Both the position numbers and the translations under genes were made by a program. From contig DLHG01000002.1 of NCBI GenBank assembly GCA_002483105.1, forward strand, positions 15,086-79,085: 64,000 nucleotides of DNA. Direction: 5' to 3'. The DNA is from Bacteroidetes bacterium UBA7674. Its GTDB lineage: Bacteria > Bacteroidota > Bacteroidia > Chitinophagales > Chitinophagaceae. This document shows, one piece after another, positions 1-9,439 of this stretch (its first letter is position 1; every line of letters begins with the position of its first letter). The notes below the pieces were generated by a model. That model did no database searches. It saw nothing but the letters and a program-made list of their open reading frames with translations, and had not been told where the DNA came from.

Positions 1-186
1 GTGAAAGTGATGTATGGAACAAGGGGCTCAGGAACCAGTGTTAAGGTGTTCTTTACTGAAGAAGTTTCTGACTTTGCTTATGATATAGACATACTACCTG
101 ACGAGGACCTTTATTTCTACCTGGAGATACAACAGGCAGATGGGCAGATGATCTATACTTCGCCGATATGGGTAAAGGGTAGTTGA
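1..186 (+). CDS. C-terminal end of a truncated unknown protein
   Basis: An open frame runs in from the window edge and stops at 184-186, so only the last 61 residues or fewer are visible and the true start lies upstream. The tail (YLEIQQADGQ followed by SPIWVKG) has the beta-rich look of the C-terminal end of PHP-type or CehA/McbA-like metallohydrolases, where a similar 'EQADG...SPIWV' ending is common. That resemblance is from memory and no catalytic part is in the window, so the function is left open. Confidence 0.55.
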   Translation: MKVMYGTRGSGTSVKVFFTEEVSDFAYDIDILPDEDLYFYLEIQQADGQMIYTSPIWVKGS

Positions 187-357
187 GTTGTATCATAAAA
201 GGATTTCCTCGTGCGACTGAATGCTGTGCCCGGTGACAAACGACACTTATCGACGTGAGGCGAGATGCTAAAAGGGCTTGTGAAGGGCCATCCCACAGAT
301 AGGTTGCAAAATGAAAGGGCCGCGATTTGCGACCCTTATGCTATAAGATAAGTATCG
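187..357. other. Intergenic region with imperfect hairpin
   Basis: This 171-base gap separates the plus-strand tail from the minus-strand porin-like gene (convergent). It contains an imperfect inverted repeat near 314-334 (AGGGCCGC and GCGACCCT, one mismatch) that could act as a weak terminator. No coding signal is visible. Confidence 0.3.
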
Positions 358-1680
358 TTAAAATCCGACTACAGCCGCTATCATAAAGCCATTGAAGCTG
401 CCGCCTGAACGGATGTCGGTAGAGGCGAAATTGTTATATACCTGGCTCACATATTCACCTTTCATCATAATGTTCTTTGTAACAAACCAGCCAGCACTAC
501 CTACTACCCTGTTAATGGTAATAGCATCAGTGGTGAAAGGCATTTCCGCTGTCACTGAGTTGTATCGTCCGCCTATCCAGAAGTTCTCTGTACGTGCAGG
601 GAACCTGTATATGATATCTGCAGCATATTGTGTAGCTGTGCGCTTTGTCAGTTCTGTTATCTTCCTGCCATTAGCGATCTCATAAGTACCAAAGAATTCC
701 AGACCTTTATACTTTACAAAAGGATTGATCATAAATGTTGTTACCTGCTGACTGAACTGTGGGTTATATCTGCCTGACCAGGCATTAGCAGTAGTCGTTG
801 CGGCTGTGTTCTCCATTGTAAGGAAGTAATGTGAACCAGTTCTGTCTCCCCAGAACAGAGTATTGCTGTTGGCACTTTTTACAGTATAAACGGAGCCTGT
901 CAACCTGAGCCTCAAATCTTCATTTAACTGCTTGTCATATCCCAGCTTACCGTGAAAGGCAGGGGTTGATTTGTTTAGTTTTCCCGTAAGAGTGTCTATT
1001 TTTTGTGACGTTATAACTGTTGGGTTGAGTGCACCATTACTGACACCAACCATTGCTATAAAACCGCTTTTATGATGATAATACACTTCGCTACCTATTT
1101 CTGTTGCAAACTGATCCATGATATGGTTCTCTGAGAAGGGATTGTAGATAGTATTTCCGCCATCGCTTCTCCTGTAGTGCTGGTCACCATAATCTATTTC
1201 ATAAGCCCCCGCCTTTATAGTGAAGTTTTTCATCAGTTTATTTATCAGACCACTGTTCAGGAATTCGAGTTTGTCTATTTGTACATAACCACCCTTTACC
1301 CATGTCTCGGCGTGGTGCCGTGCCGACAGGTAGAGTGTCAGGTTCATCCTTACGCCATCTTCCAGTTGTGCATCAATATTCAGGTTGGCCATAGCCAGGG
1401 TAAAGCTGTTTGAAATACCAATCAGCTTATTCGTATTTACACCATTTACAAAATTTGTATCAGCATTGTTCTGATGCTTTAATCCCTGGAAATCTTGTGT
1501 AAAGTTCCCGCCGAGTCTGACCTTGGTATTGACGAATGGGGTAGTATCCTCCTTAGTTGTTTCAAAGACATTGATGCCGCGTTTGTCATTTGGCCGGAAG
1601 TATTGCATACCTCTTGATTGTGCCTGTATTGTGGCGGGAGCAATGCAAAGAAGCAAAATTATTATAGATCTTATATTCAT
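358..1680 (-). CDS. Outer-membrane porin-like beta-barrel protein
   Basis: The open frame extends back to 1758, but the ATG at 1680 is the better start. It begins a clear signal peptide (MNIRSIIILLLCIAPATIQA) and leaves a 37-base gap after the upstream YceI-like gene; the longer reading would overlap that gene and add a hydrophilic leader. The mature ~420 residues alternate polar and aromatic residues in short strands and end in aromatic/hydrophobic residues (IAAVVGF), typical of an outer-membrane barrel of the phosphate-selective-porin type. A GAYEIDYGDQHYRR segment near the middle resembles those porins. Substrate is unknown. It is probably co-transcribed with the YceI-like gene. Confidence 0.7.
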   Translation of the reverse strand: MNIRSIIILLLCIAPATIQAQSRGMQYFRPNDKRGINVFETTKEDTTPFVNTKVRLGGNFTQDFQGLKHQNNADTNFVNGVNTNKLIGISNSFTLAMANLNIDAQLEDGVRMNLTLYLSARHHAETWVKGGYVQIDKLEFLNSGLINKLMKNFTIKAGAYEIDYGDQHYRRSDGGNTIYNPFSENHIMDQFATEIGSEVYYHHKSGFIAMVGVSNGALNPTVITSQKIDTLTGKLNKSTPAFHGKLGYDKQLNEDLRLRLTGSVYTVKSANSNTLFWGDRTGSHYFLTMENTAATTTANAWSGRYNPQFSQQVTTFMINPFVKYKGLEFFGTYEIANGRKITELTKRTATQYAADIIYRFPARTENFWIGGRYNSVTAEMPFTTDAITINRVVGSAGWFVTKNIMMKGEYVSQVYNNFASTDIRSGGSFNGFMIAAVVGF

Positions 1681-1717
1681 AGTATTTGTATGATTGTTCG
1701 TGTTAGTTAAATTGTGT

Positions 1718-2311
1718 CTATTTTTTATATACCATTGTAAAGTCGAGTGTGATCGCATCCCCCGTCTTCATAGCCCCTGCCATAAATGTGGGTGGTTTTA
1801 CATTGTAGTCTGTCATATTCATTTTGTTAGTGCCGGTGCATGTTATGCTCTCGTCTTTGTTCACAGTGCAATACACGTCCATGGCTATAGCTTTTGTTAC
1901 GCCCGCTATACTTAGGTTTCCCTTTGTCTTTACCAGGTACTTATTGCCCTTTACGGTACTAACGGTTGCTGATGTCAACTTGTAAAGGATGGTTTTGTAG
2001 GTGTCGGTTTTCAGCGCCTTGTATGCATTCTTGTCAAGTTTTTTCTCTCCGCTTTTTAGTGTAAGTACGGCTAGTGTGAAGGTAAGCGCGTTAAGGGAAG
2101 TGAGTGCACCTCCGTCTTTAACGTTGAACTGTGCATCACCGTTACAGGTCTTTGAGTTCATAGACCATTTATGTAATGACGAAGTTCCCGACAACTTCAT
2201 GGATGTAGTTGTGCCGCTATTCAGTTTATATGCTGACTGTGCATACATCATGCTGCTGGCGGCAATGCAGATAAACAACAGCAATGTCTTCTTCTTCAAA
2301 TAATTCATCAT
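1718..2311 (-). CDS. YceI-like family secreted protein
   Basis: This 197-residue protein has a signal peptide ending near MMYAQ and then a YceI-type lipocalin-like beta barrel. Recognisable features are the early SSLHKWSM segment, the central LKSGEKKLDKNAYKALKTD stretch and the NLSIAGVTK strand. YceI proteins bind isoprenoid-like lipids in the periplasm; in Bacteroidota many relatives have no known ligand. It is first in a two-gene minus-strand unit with the porin-like gene. An adjacent start (second Met) is equally possible. Confidence 0.8.
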   Translation of the reverse strand: MMNYLKKKTLLLFICIAASSMMYAQSAYKLNSGTTTSMKLSGTSSLHKWSMNSKTCNGDAQFNVKDGGALTSLNALTFTLAVLTLKSGEKKLDKNAYKALKTDTYKTILYKLTSATVSTVKGNKYLVKTKGNLSIAGVTKAIAMDVYCTVNKDESITCTGTNKMNMTDYNVKPPTFMAGAMKTGDAITLDFTMVYKK

Positions 2312-2705
2312 AGTATTTCCTTTTTCCGGACATATAAGTATGCCGGCTATCTTAAAGTGATCGTAAACATGTTAATAATAACTACCTCATCCATACGTAG
2401 GAAGCAAACAATATCTGTTTTGCAGTCTGAATAGCCACAATTCAAAGCCTGTAACCTATGGATTAACACGGGTAAAAATTCAGTAAAACCTAAAATTTCA
2501 AGGAAAGCAGGATGCAGGTATTTGTGTAGGTGGATAAACCGGATGTGAAAATGATACCGTCTGCTCTAGATGATGGTGTAAAGGTAGGCTTATTAAAGAG
2601 CGCATGGTGTCTCGGTGCCAAATGTTTTAGATGATATGTGTCATGTAAAATGAGGAAAATAAACTCTATCGCGAATGCTTGTTCGACAATGTATGATAGA
2701 GCTTC
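2312..2705. other. Intergenic region, upstream of the YceI-porin unit
   Basis: This 394-base stretch lies between the end of the DASS transporter gene and the start of the YceI-like gene, both on the minus strand. It must hold the promoter of the latter, but I see no good TAnnTTTG box, no strong hairpin and no convincing small gene. Confidence 0.4.
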
Positions 2706-4052
2706 CTAATAAAAGATAAAGTAGAAGAAGAGTGTAAGTATTATTGAGAACAGAACATTTATAATGGCTCCTACCCGCATCATTTCCTTTTGTGGTATAA
2801 AGCCTGTTGCAAATACCAGTGCATTTGGTGGTGTGCCCACCGGCAGCATAAAGCCATAAGAAGCCGCAATGGTAGCGGGTAGTACCAGTAGTGCCGGATT
2901 TACCTTAAGCTCTACTGCTAATGTATAAACTATAGGGAGGAATAGGGCGGCACTAGCTGTATTACTCATGAACTCTGTAAATAAAATACTGGTAAGTACA
3001 ATGATCCATATAAAGGCGAGCAATGGCATAGCGGTCGCAAACAGTGATATCTGCTGTGCCAGTAGAGCTCCGAGTCCACTTTTTTCCAGTATCATGGCAA
3101 GGGTAAGTCCACCCCCGAAAAGCAAAAGTATATTCCACTGTACGGATTTTATCACATCCTCCCAATGCAGCACCTGTGTGATCACAATCAGGAAAATCGC
3201 GATTACCGCCACAAACGAGCTGAAGCCTTCGCCTATTCCCAGCCAGGGACTCAGTACGCCCTCCATCAGCCATAGCAGTATTGTTAGCAGAAATATAGCG
3301 GTCAATATTTTATTAGGCTTTGGGGGAGCAGCAACATCAATAACCTGTTCTACGCTCAGTTTTTTGTCGGGCTTGAAGTGCCATGTCAAGAGACCGATCA
3401 TTAGCGGAAAAGTGAGAAGAAACATAGGTATCCCGTACTTCAGCCATTCAAAGAATGTAATGCCGAGCAAGGCTGCACCGATGGCATTTGGCGGACTGCT
3501 TACCATTGTAACTATACCACCAATATTGGCTGAATAGGCTATACCCAGCAACAGGAATTTTGCTTCGGCACTGGCAGTATCTTTTTTTACCAAAGCCAGC
3601 ATTCCCAATGCTAATGGAAGCATCATTACCGTGGAGGATGTATTACTGATCCAGAAGGCCAGTAATGATGTGGAGAGCATCATTAGTATAGACGACCGGT
3701 AAAAATTTCCTTTTGAAAGTTTGATGAGTTTTTGAGCAAGCAATTTGTCAATAGAATGGCTTGTTAGTGCTGCAGCCAGTACAAATCCACCCATGAACAG
3801 GAATATTATAGGGTGGCCAAACTGGCTGAATGCTTCTTTAGGATGGACAAGTTTTAGTAAGGAGGCGATGACCGGGATCATTATGCCTGTGAGTGCCAAC
3901 GGAATTGCTTCGGTCATCCACAGTATAGCTACCAGCATGAATAATGCAAAAGCTTGCTGAGCCTGTTGATCTTTAAATATCGGGTAGAGAAGTAAAAAGA
4001 CAAATATCAATACGCTGATACTCAGCACAGGGATATTGATACTTTTCTTCAT
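2706..4052 (-). CDS. DASS/SLC13 family sodium-coupled anion symporter
   Basis: This 448-residue integral membrane protein is likely an inner-membrane transporter of di- or tricarboxylates (or sulfate) driven by sodium. The two hallmark SNT motifs, which build the sodium and substrate sites in VcINDY-type carriers, are visible at residues 136-138 (ISNTSST) and 363-365 (MSNTASA), each in a re-entrant hairpin context. A GTPPNA segment near residue 406 matches the family's second conserved loop, and SSPPNAIG is its first-half counterpart. Length is close to the family norm. It is a single gene; the nearby AAACTTTG on the minus strand may be its promoter. Exact substrate cannot be told. Confidence 0.87.
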   Translation of the reverse strand: MKKSINIPVLSISVLIFVFLLLYPIFKDQQAQQAFALFMLVAILWMTEAIPLALTGIMIPVIASLLKLVHPKEAFSQFGHPIIFLFMGGFVLAAALTSHSIDKLLAQKLIKLSKGNFYRSSILMMLSTSLLAFWISNTSSTVMMLPLALGMLALVKKDTASAEAKFLLLGIAYSANIGGIVTMVSSPPNAIGAALLGITFFEWLKYGIPMFLLTFPLMIGLLTWHFKPDKKLSVEQVIDVAAPPKPNKILTAIFLLTILLWLMEGVLSPWLGIGEGFSSFVAVIAIFLIVITQVLHWEDVIKSVQWNILLLFGGGLTLAMILEKSGLGALLAQQISLFATAMPLLAFIWIIVLTSILFTEFMSNTASAALFLPIVYTLAVELKVNPALLVLPATIAASYGFMLPVGTPPNALVFATGFIPQKEMMRVGAIINVLFSIILTLFFYFIFY

Positions 4053-4066
4053 TAATGTAATGTAGG

Positions 4067-4074
4067 CAAAGTTT
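4067..4074 (-). promoter_or_regulatory. Candidate -7 box of the DASS transporter gene
   Basis: On the minus strand this reads AAACTTTG, one base off the Bacteroidota TAnnTTTG consensus, and lies about 14 bases before the ATG at 4052. No clear -33 element is seen. Confidence 0.3.
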
Positions 4075-4212
4075 CTGAGCCAATGTTGGGGCGAAATGAG
4101 GCCATTGATGATTGACCTACGAATTATATAACTTATTTACTGAATCGTGTAAGATATCCTGATATAAAAAATCCCAATTTTACACTAGAGTATCACACCT
4201 CAATCTACAGTT

Positions 4213-4524
4213 ATGGATGTCAACAGAGAATTCACTTTCCAGGGGAAATTATATGGTTGTAACGCATTTATAGATCACTCAATAGACCCCTGTTTTGTAT
4301 TTGTAGAGTTTACGGACCCGGAACTTATAGGGAAATTTGGTGTGGAAGTAACTATAAAAACTGATTTTGAAAAATTACTTCCTTTTGGTGGCTGTGAGCC
4401 GGAATTAATTGAGTTAAGGCAGGCGATCTTTGATACGCTGCAAGTACACCCGGAATTTATACATGCTAAGCTAAAAGTGGAAGCGCTAAAGCTAATAGGT
4501 TTGTTTAATGAGGCGAATGCATGA
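4213..4524 (+). CDS. Small hypothetical protein
   Basis: This 103-residue soluble protein has no signal peptide or membrane segment. The N-terminal half looks beta-rich (REFTFQGKLYGCNAFIDHS, then CFVFVEFTD) and the C-terminal half helical. I do not recognise the family. It stands alone, divergent from the transporter gene and followed by a long AT-rich gap. An AATTTTAC sequence about 35 bases upstream recurs at a similar distance before the large gene at 39208 and may be promoter-related. Confidence 0.65.
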   Translation: MDVNREFTFQGKLYGCNAFIDHSIDPCFVFVEFTDPELIGKFGVEVTIKTDFEKLLPFGGCEPELIELRQAIFDTLQVHPEFIHAKLKVEALKLIGLFNEANA

Positions 4525-4902
4525 GGAATAGGAACTCCATATAAAGATAGAGGTATTCTGACCTGGATTTTTTAAATCACGTTAATACTGATTTGAAAAG
4601 CTAGTAGTTAGCATGTATTTTCCTCATGTGTCAAGCGTTATTCCTATAACTGACATATCTAAACACCTAATTGTTAAAAAATATCGTTTTTCTACAAATG
4701 CTAATAATAAAAACTTCTCATCATTAGAAAAACAAGCTCATCAACTGGACTGTATTGCCTATCACTTGTTCTTCTGCTTTTTAACGATGCTCCAAATATT
4801 TATTTTTTTTATTGGCTAGTGAAATCTTGTTTTGATCTCTTAAACCATTCATAATCTGTTAATTAACAGTTATTAATAAAGGTATAAGCAAAATCTATTT
4901 TA
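4525..4902. other. AT-rich intergenic region upstream of the sensory operon
   Basis: Very AT-rich. A 68-codon open frame at 4613-4819 has no recognisable domain and biased, low-complexity content, so I do not call it a gene. The 3' end carries a perfect 14-bp palindrome (4856-4869) listed separately. Confidence 0.4.
4856..4869. promoter_or_regulatory. 14-bp palindrome, candidate operator
   Basis: CTGTTAATTAACAG is a perfect palindrome ending about 33 bases before the putative -7 box of the YfiR-TBDR-kinase-regulator operon. Its place, just upstream of where a -33 element would lie, suits an activator or repressor site. That it binds a protein is inference. Confidence 0.4.
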
Positions 4903-4910
4903 TAGCTTTA
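4903..4910 (+). promoter_or_regulatory. Candidate -7 box of the sensory operon
   Basis: TAGCTTTA matches TAnnTTTG except for the last base and lies only 5 bases before the TTG start at 4916, the same geometry as in front of xerD, aroQ and purB. This suggests a leaderless transcript. Confidence 0.4.
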
Positions 4911-4915
4911 CGCTA

Positions 4916-5461
4916 TTGAGAAATATCTATCGATATAGTATTTATAAAGGCGCAAAATATTATATATGCTTATTCCTTGTGCTTGCTGCATTCTACGGCA
5001 AAGCAGCTGACCTGAACAATTATAAAGTTCATGCGAATATTATTTATCGTTTTACAAAATATATAGATTGGCCAGACAATACCCAAAGTGGTGAATTTGT
5101 AATTGGTATAGTTGGCGAATCTCCATTGTTCCTTGAATTGTCTGCTCTTACAAGAGGCAAGAAAGTTGGTAATCAACAGATAGTTGTAAAATATTTTTCA
5201 CCCGATGCGTCGTCTTATAATGCACACATCCTATTTGTTTCTGAGAGCCAAAGTGGCAGTTTAAAAAAAATAGCAGGTGTCACACAAGAACATCCGACAT
5301 TAATTGTATCAGAAAGGAATAATCTGATAAATAAAGGGTCGTGCATTAACCTGATAGTGATTGGTGAGCAATTAAAGCTGGAATTTGGTAAGAGTAATAT
5401 CGAAAGAAGAAACTTAAAAGTAGCTTCCGAACTATTGAAATTGGGAGCTGTCGTTAATTAA
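4916..5461 (+). CDS. YfiR-like periplasmic protein (DUF4154)
   Basis: This 181-residue protein has a signal segment (YYICLFLVLAAFYGKAA) and then a YfiR/HmsC-type domain: the NIIYRFTKYIDWP segment, FVIGIVGESPL, an ILFVSESQ strand and the INLIVIGEQLKLEFG end are typical. In Pseudomonas, YfiR is a periplasmic brake on a diguanylate cyclase; in Bacteroidota it sits beside TonB receptors and histidine kinases, where its role is not established. The start is TTG: an in-frame stop lies at 4877-4879, no ATG or GTG occurs between it and the domain, and the TTG precedes the signal peptide correctly. The gap to the next gene is 23 bases, so it is the first gene of a four-gene operon. Confidence 0.82.
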   Translation: MRNIYRYSIYKGAKYYICLFLVLAAFYGKAADLNNYKVHANIIYRFTKYIDWPDNTQSGEFVIGIVGESPLFLELSALTRGKKVGNQQIVVKYFSPDASSYNAHILFVSESQSGSLKKIAGVTQEHPTLIVSERNNLINKGSCINLIVIGEQLKLEFGKSNIERRNLKVASELLKLGAVVN

Positions 5462-5484
5462 TAGCAACAAACAAAAAACAAACA

Positions 5485-7752
5485 ATGAATAAATTCTTAC
5501 CCAGTATCCTGGTGTTTATCCTTATGTGTATATGTAAGATATCGTCCGGACAATCGGATTCATTATTAAAAGACATGAGTCTGGAAGACCTATTGAATGT
5601 TAAGGTTACGACTGCCAGCAGGACATTGCAAGAGCAGAACCTGGCACCGGCAAAAGTAACTGTGATCACCAAAGATCAAATAAAGATGCGCAATTACCAG
5701 TCGCTTCTGGATCTTATTAATGATCTTCCGGGATTTAAAATCGATGATAAAATATATTCAGGTCAGAGGAATAGTGTTACCATACGTGGTATACAAGGTC
5801 AGCAGAATTTTTTTATACTACTGGATGGTATTAAAATTTCCTCACCTACTAATGAAGCACTGCCTATAATGGAAAATTACCCTCTGCACCTTGCAGAGCA
5901 GGTGGAGATCGTATACGGGCCGGCATCAGCATTGTATGGTGCTGATGCAGTGAGTGGGGTGATCAATATCATTACAAAAGGACTCCCCTCAACTAATAAG
6001 ATCGTTGTTGATGCTTCGGCAACGGGAGGAATGTATGGGTATATAAACAGTACACTATATATCGCGAAAAAATTTTCAGACAGGTCAGGTTTTGTTCTGT
6101 CAGGACAATACTCCCAGGACCAACAGCCGGATCTGAGCAAACTATATAGCAACGATACACTGCTGAGTGTGGCACACTATAGTACCGGTACCTTCAATAC
6201 AATCTTCGGCCCTATGACTCCGAAGACTCCTTTCTCATCAAAATATGAAGCGCCTACAAAGGCTTACAATGTATATGGAGCGTATAAGATAGATAATGCA
6301 ACTATTTCTTTTTTTACGAATTACACGAAAATACCCAATAGCTGGAGCAATAATACGCACAATGCTGTATACGACAAGGATGTCTATATGGCACAAAGCG
6401 TATCGGGAGTTGCGGCATCTCTCAAAAGGACCTTCAATAAAGTTACATCGGGCAGTATGCTAACCGGCACGTACTATAACTTAAGACCGGAGTCGAACTA
6501 CAGGAATCTATATACGGGAATGGAACCGGCATATAAATACGCTATGAGCTTGTCTGTAAAGGCCGAACAGCAGTTTGATTATGCTCCTTCTGATAAATTA
6601 AACATGACACTGGGATTTAACCATGAGCGTTTTAACACGATTCCCCAAAGCGCTGATCTGATAGCACCGGTGAATACCCAAACGAATATTGAAGGTACTT
6701 ACATGGGGACAACCAGTTATTACAGACCAGGGGGCATACCTGCACAATTCTATCATGTTATCTACCAAAATACGGGGGCCTTCCTTCAGGCCCAATATTC
6801 GCCAAGTAAGAAAATAAATTTTACGCTAGGTGCGCGATATGACTATAATTCCCGGTATAAAGAAACGTTTAATCCAAGATTTGGTGTAGTATACAACGCG
6901 AGTTCACGTACTACATTTAAAGCCCTTTACGGTTCAGCATTTATGGCTCCCCCACCTTCTACCGCCTATGTAACATATGGGTCATTTGAAACTCAGGACT
7001 CAGGAAAAACATACTCTTCAACTTTTTTACACCTTCCTAACCCGGGTTTGCGACCGTTGAGGTCCCAAAATTTTGAAGTCAGTGTAAGACAGTATCTCAC
7101 CGACAATCTTGTACTAACGGTGGATGGGTATTATACACTGCTTAGATCGCTATTTGCTTTTGCAGATGATAATGCAACCACCCAACTATACAATAATATG
7201 TTCCAGGGGATACCGGTAGGATATGTAGAGGTGTTTGTAAATGAAGGAAGGCAGCGGAATTACGGTGGTACTTTCCAGTTAAACCTCCAGCATTCCTTTG
7301 GAAGTATATTGCTTAATACATATGCCTCGGCGAGTTATACAGAAGGTAGACGGTATGGAGCAACCAATGGTGCCGTGGGAAATTATGAAACCGAAATTGC
7401 TTTCATTTCGCCTTTTATGGCAAGAATAGGCACAGATGTAAGGATGGGTAAATTTACCATTTCTCCGAGGGCGACAATCATAGGCAGGCAAAACTTGCCG
7501 GGGATCAAAGATACAATCGGTTCTTTGGTGAGGCTGCAGACGATACCAGGATATGTGTTGCTGAATGTTGCGTTAAGATACAATATTGGTAAAAAGCTCT
7601 CCGCCTTCGCTAATGTATCAAATGCATTGGATCAGCGCTACAGAGCTGTAAGCTACAATATGGACCTCAACAAAACCACTACGGATTTACTTCATGGGCA
7701 ACCACAAGATCCTTTGAGGGTGACTTTGGGGCTCAACCTATCATTGAATTAA
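5485..7752 (+). CDS. TonB-dependent outer-membrane receptor
   Basis: This 755-residue protein has a signal peptide (to about residue 22), a short lead-in with the typical MSLEDLLNVKVTTAS motif, a plug domain (about 45-160, with VTIRGIQGQQNFFILLDGI and the YGADAVSGVINIITKG stretch) and a long 22-strand-type barrel to the C-terminus. It lacks the carboxypeptidase-like N-terminal domain of SusC-type receptors, so it resembles siderophore/vitamin-type or signalling receptors. It sits between the YfiR-like gene and a sensor kinase. The context suggests that ligand binding or uptake is linked to the two-component pair, which is inference. Ligand unknown. Confidence 0.9.
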   Translation: MNKFLPSILVFILMCICKISSGQSDSLLKDMSLEDLLNVKVTTASRTLQEQNLAPAKVTVITKDQIKMRNYQSLLDLINDLPGFKIDDKIYSGQRNSVTIRGIQGQQNFFILLDGIKISSPTNEALPIMENYPLHLAEQVEIVYGPASALYGADAVSGVINIITKGLPSTNKIVVDASATGGMYGYINSTLYIAKKFSDRSGFVLSGQYSQDQQPDLSKLYSNDTLLSVAHYSTGTFNTIFGPMTPKTPFSSKYEAPTKAYNVYGAYKIDNATISFFTNYTKIPNSWSNNTHNAVYDKDVYMAQSVSGVAASLKRTFNKVTSGSMLTGTYYNLRPESNYRNLYTGMEPAYKYAMSLSVKAEQQFDYAPSDKLNMTLGFNHERFNTIPQSADLIAPVNTQTNIEGTYMGTTSYYRPGGIPAQFYHVIYQNTGAFLQAQYSPSKKINFTLGARYDYNSRYKETFNPRFGVVYNASSRTTFKALYGSAFMAPPPSTAYVTYGSFETQDSGKTYSSTFLHLPNPGLRPLRSQNFEVSVRQYLTDNLVLTVDGYYTLLRSLFAFADDNATTQLYNNMFQGIPVGYVEVFVNEGRQRNYGGTFQLNLQHSFGSILLNTYASASYTEGRRYGATNGAVGNYETEIAFISPFMARIGTDVRMGKFTISPRATIIGRQNLPGIKDTIGSLVRLQTIPGYVLLNVALRYNIGKKLSAFANVSNALDQRYRAVSYNMDLNKTTTDLLHGQPQDPLRVTLGLNLSLN

Positions 7753-7771
7753 CAACAAAGCTTGCTACCTT

Positions 7772-9439
7772 ATGAATTTGAGTATCCAAAAGAAAATTTG
7801 GGCAGGTTTTTCGGCATTGGTCATAGTGTTTTTAATAAATGGCGTACTAACTATTGTAACCGAAAACAATATCCAAAATATATCCCGTCAAATATCGACA
7901 AGTGTGGAGCCGACTGAAGAGTTGCTCGAAGATTTCAAGGCAGAAGTTATTGAGTCTAAAATGTATGCAACAAACTGGGTGTTCCTGAGATATAATGATG
8001 ATGATAAAAAGGCTCTGAAATATTTGCATAACCAAAAATATCCTAAGCTAAAATCGCAATTAAAAGCGCTGTTTCCAATAGTTGAAAATGATACGATCAT
8101 TAACTCCTTAAATACAGCATTCATGGAATTTGAAGCGCTAATAATTATAGAGCAGAATGTTATGGCACAGCTGGCACAGTTTGAGGATTATGACGATCCT
8201 ATAAAGAAAATGTTGGCGGAACAGGAAATTGAAGATCAGGTTATACCAAGAACAAATATGATACTTAATATGCTTGATAGAGCTAATAGTATTGCGGACA
8301 ATATTAAAAGGGAGCATTACTTAAATCGTGAAAAACATACTGAAGAATTGCGTTTTTACATACTATTATTGACGGCTTCCGCAATTGGGTTAGGTATTAT
8401 TTTGTCCGTTTACTTTAGCCGAATTATAACCATGCCCATTGACAAGATGCAGGTAATAATCAGTAACCTGGGAAAGGGTATCATCAATAAGGTAGATCAT
8501 AAGAAGACCAATGATGAAATAGGAAAAATGATAGAGTCGGTCAATAACCTGGCGAGTAAATTACAAGATACAGCACTGTTTGCAGAGGCAATAGGTCATA
8601 GGGATTATACAACAGCATTTCATCCTTTAAGTGACGAGGATAAACTAGGTAAAGCCCTGGTAGCAATGCGTGATAACATCAAATCCGGTGAAGAGAGCCT
8701 GATGGCTGCCAACTCAGAGTTGAAAAAATCAAATAGCGAACTGGATAAGTTTGTGTACAGTGTCTCCCATGATCTTAGAGCGCCATTATCATCTATGCTT
8801 GGAATTATCTCATTGATAGAGGCGGAAAATACTGATGAAAATATCGCGGGAGATGTTCAGTTAGTAAAGCGAAACATAAAGAAACTTGATGGGTTTATCA
8901 GTGATATTTTAGATTATTCCCGAAACGCACGGATGGAAATTGTAGCTCACGATATAGATTTTGAGTTGGCGATAAAAGACGTCACCGGCAATCTTAAATA
9001 TATGGCTTCGATGGATGGGAGTATGAAAATTGAAACAAATGTTGAAAAGAATGTGCCTTTTTATTCGGATGTAACACGTGTAAATGTTATTTTAAATAAT
9101 CTTGTTTCTAACGCTATCAGATATAGTAAGCCAGATGGAGGTTCCCCACTTGTATCCATAAATATAACTGTCAACGAATCTGAAGCCATAATAATTATTA
9201 AGGACAATGGCATAGGTATAAGCCATGAAAACCTCGATAAAGTATTTGTGATGTTTTACAGGATCTCAAAAAAGTCTGTCGGTTCCGGCCTGGGTTTGTA
9301 TATTGTAAAGGAAACTGTGGAAAAGCTTAAAGGAAATATTTATTTGGAGTCAGAACTCAATGAAGGGACAACATTTACCGTGAAACTTCCCAATCTTTCT
9401 AAAGAATTTTTATCACCTCAAAATGAATTGTATGTATAA
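7772..9439 (+). CDS. Membrane sensor histidine kinase with tandem HAMP-like region
   Basis: This 555-residue kinase has a first membrane helix (about 10-30), a ~160-residue periplasmic four-helix-type sensor, a second helix (about 193-213) and a HAMP domain. A second HAMP-like element follows (FAEAIGHRDYTTAFHPLSDEDKLG), then a short coiled coil and a HisKA domain with the phosphoacceptor H333 in SVSHDLRAPL. The HATPase domain shows an N box (NNLVSNAIRYS), a G1 box (DNGIGIS) and a GSGLGLYIVK box. All catalytic boxes look intact. It starts 19 bases after the TonB receptor and overlaps the response regulator by 17 bases, so the pair is translationally coupled and very probably cognate. Confidence 0.92.
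   Translation: MNLSIQKKIWAGFSALVIVFLINGVLTIVTENNIQNISRQISTSVEPTEELLEDFKAEVIESKMYATNWVFLRYNDDDKKALKYLHNQKYPKLKSQLKALFPIVENDTIINSLNTAFMEFEALIIIEQNVMAQLAQFEDYDDPIKKMLAEQEIEDQVIPRTNMILNMLDRANSIADNIKREHYLNREKHTEELRFYILLLTASAIGLGIILSVYFSRIITMPIDKMQVIISNLGKGIINKVDHKKTNDEIGKMIESVNNLASKLQDTALFAEAIGHRDYTTAFHPLSDEDKLGKALVAMRDNIKSGEESLMAANSELKKSNSELDKFVYSVSHDLRAPLSSMLGIISLIEAENTDENIAGDVQLVKRNIKKLDGFISDILDYSRNARMEIVAHDIDFELAIKDVTGNLKYMASMDGSMKIETNVEKNVPFYSDVTRVNVILNNLVSNAIRYSKPDGGSPLVSINITVNESEAIIIIKDNGIGISHENLDKVFVMFYRISKKSVGSGLGLYIVKETVEKLKGNIYLESELNEGTTFTVKLPNLSKEFLSPQNELYV

Noticed and set aside
392..685. 97-codon plus-strand frame opposite the porin-like gene
   Set aside because: It is antisense to a clear outer-membrane protein with a signal peptide; the hydrophobicity reflects the complementary strand.
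4613..4819. 68-codon open frame in the AT-rich gap
   Set aside because: No recognisable domain, no good promoter or ribosome-binding site, and composition like the surrounding non-coding sequence.
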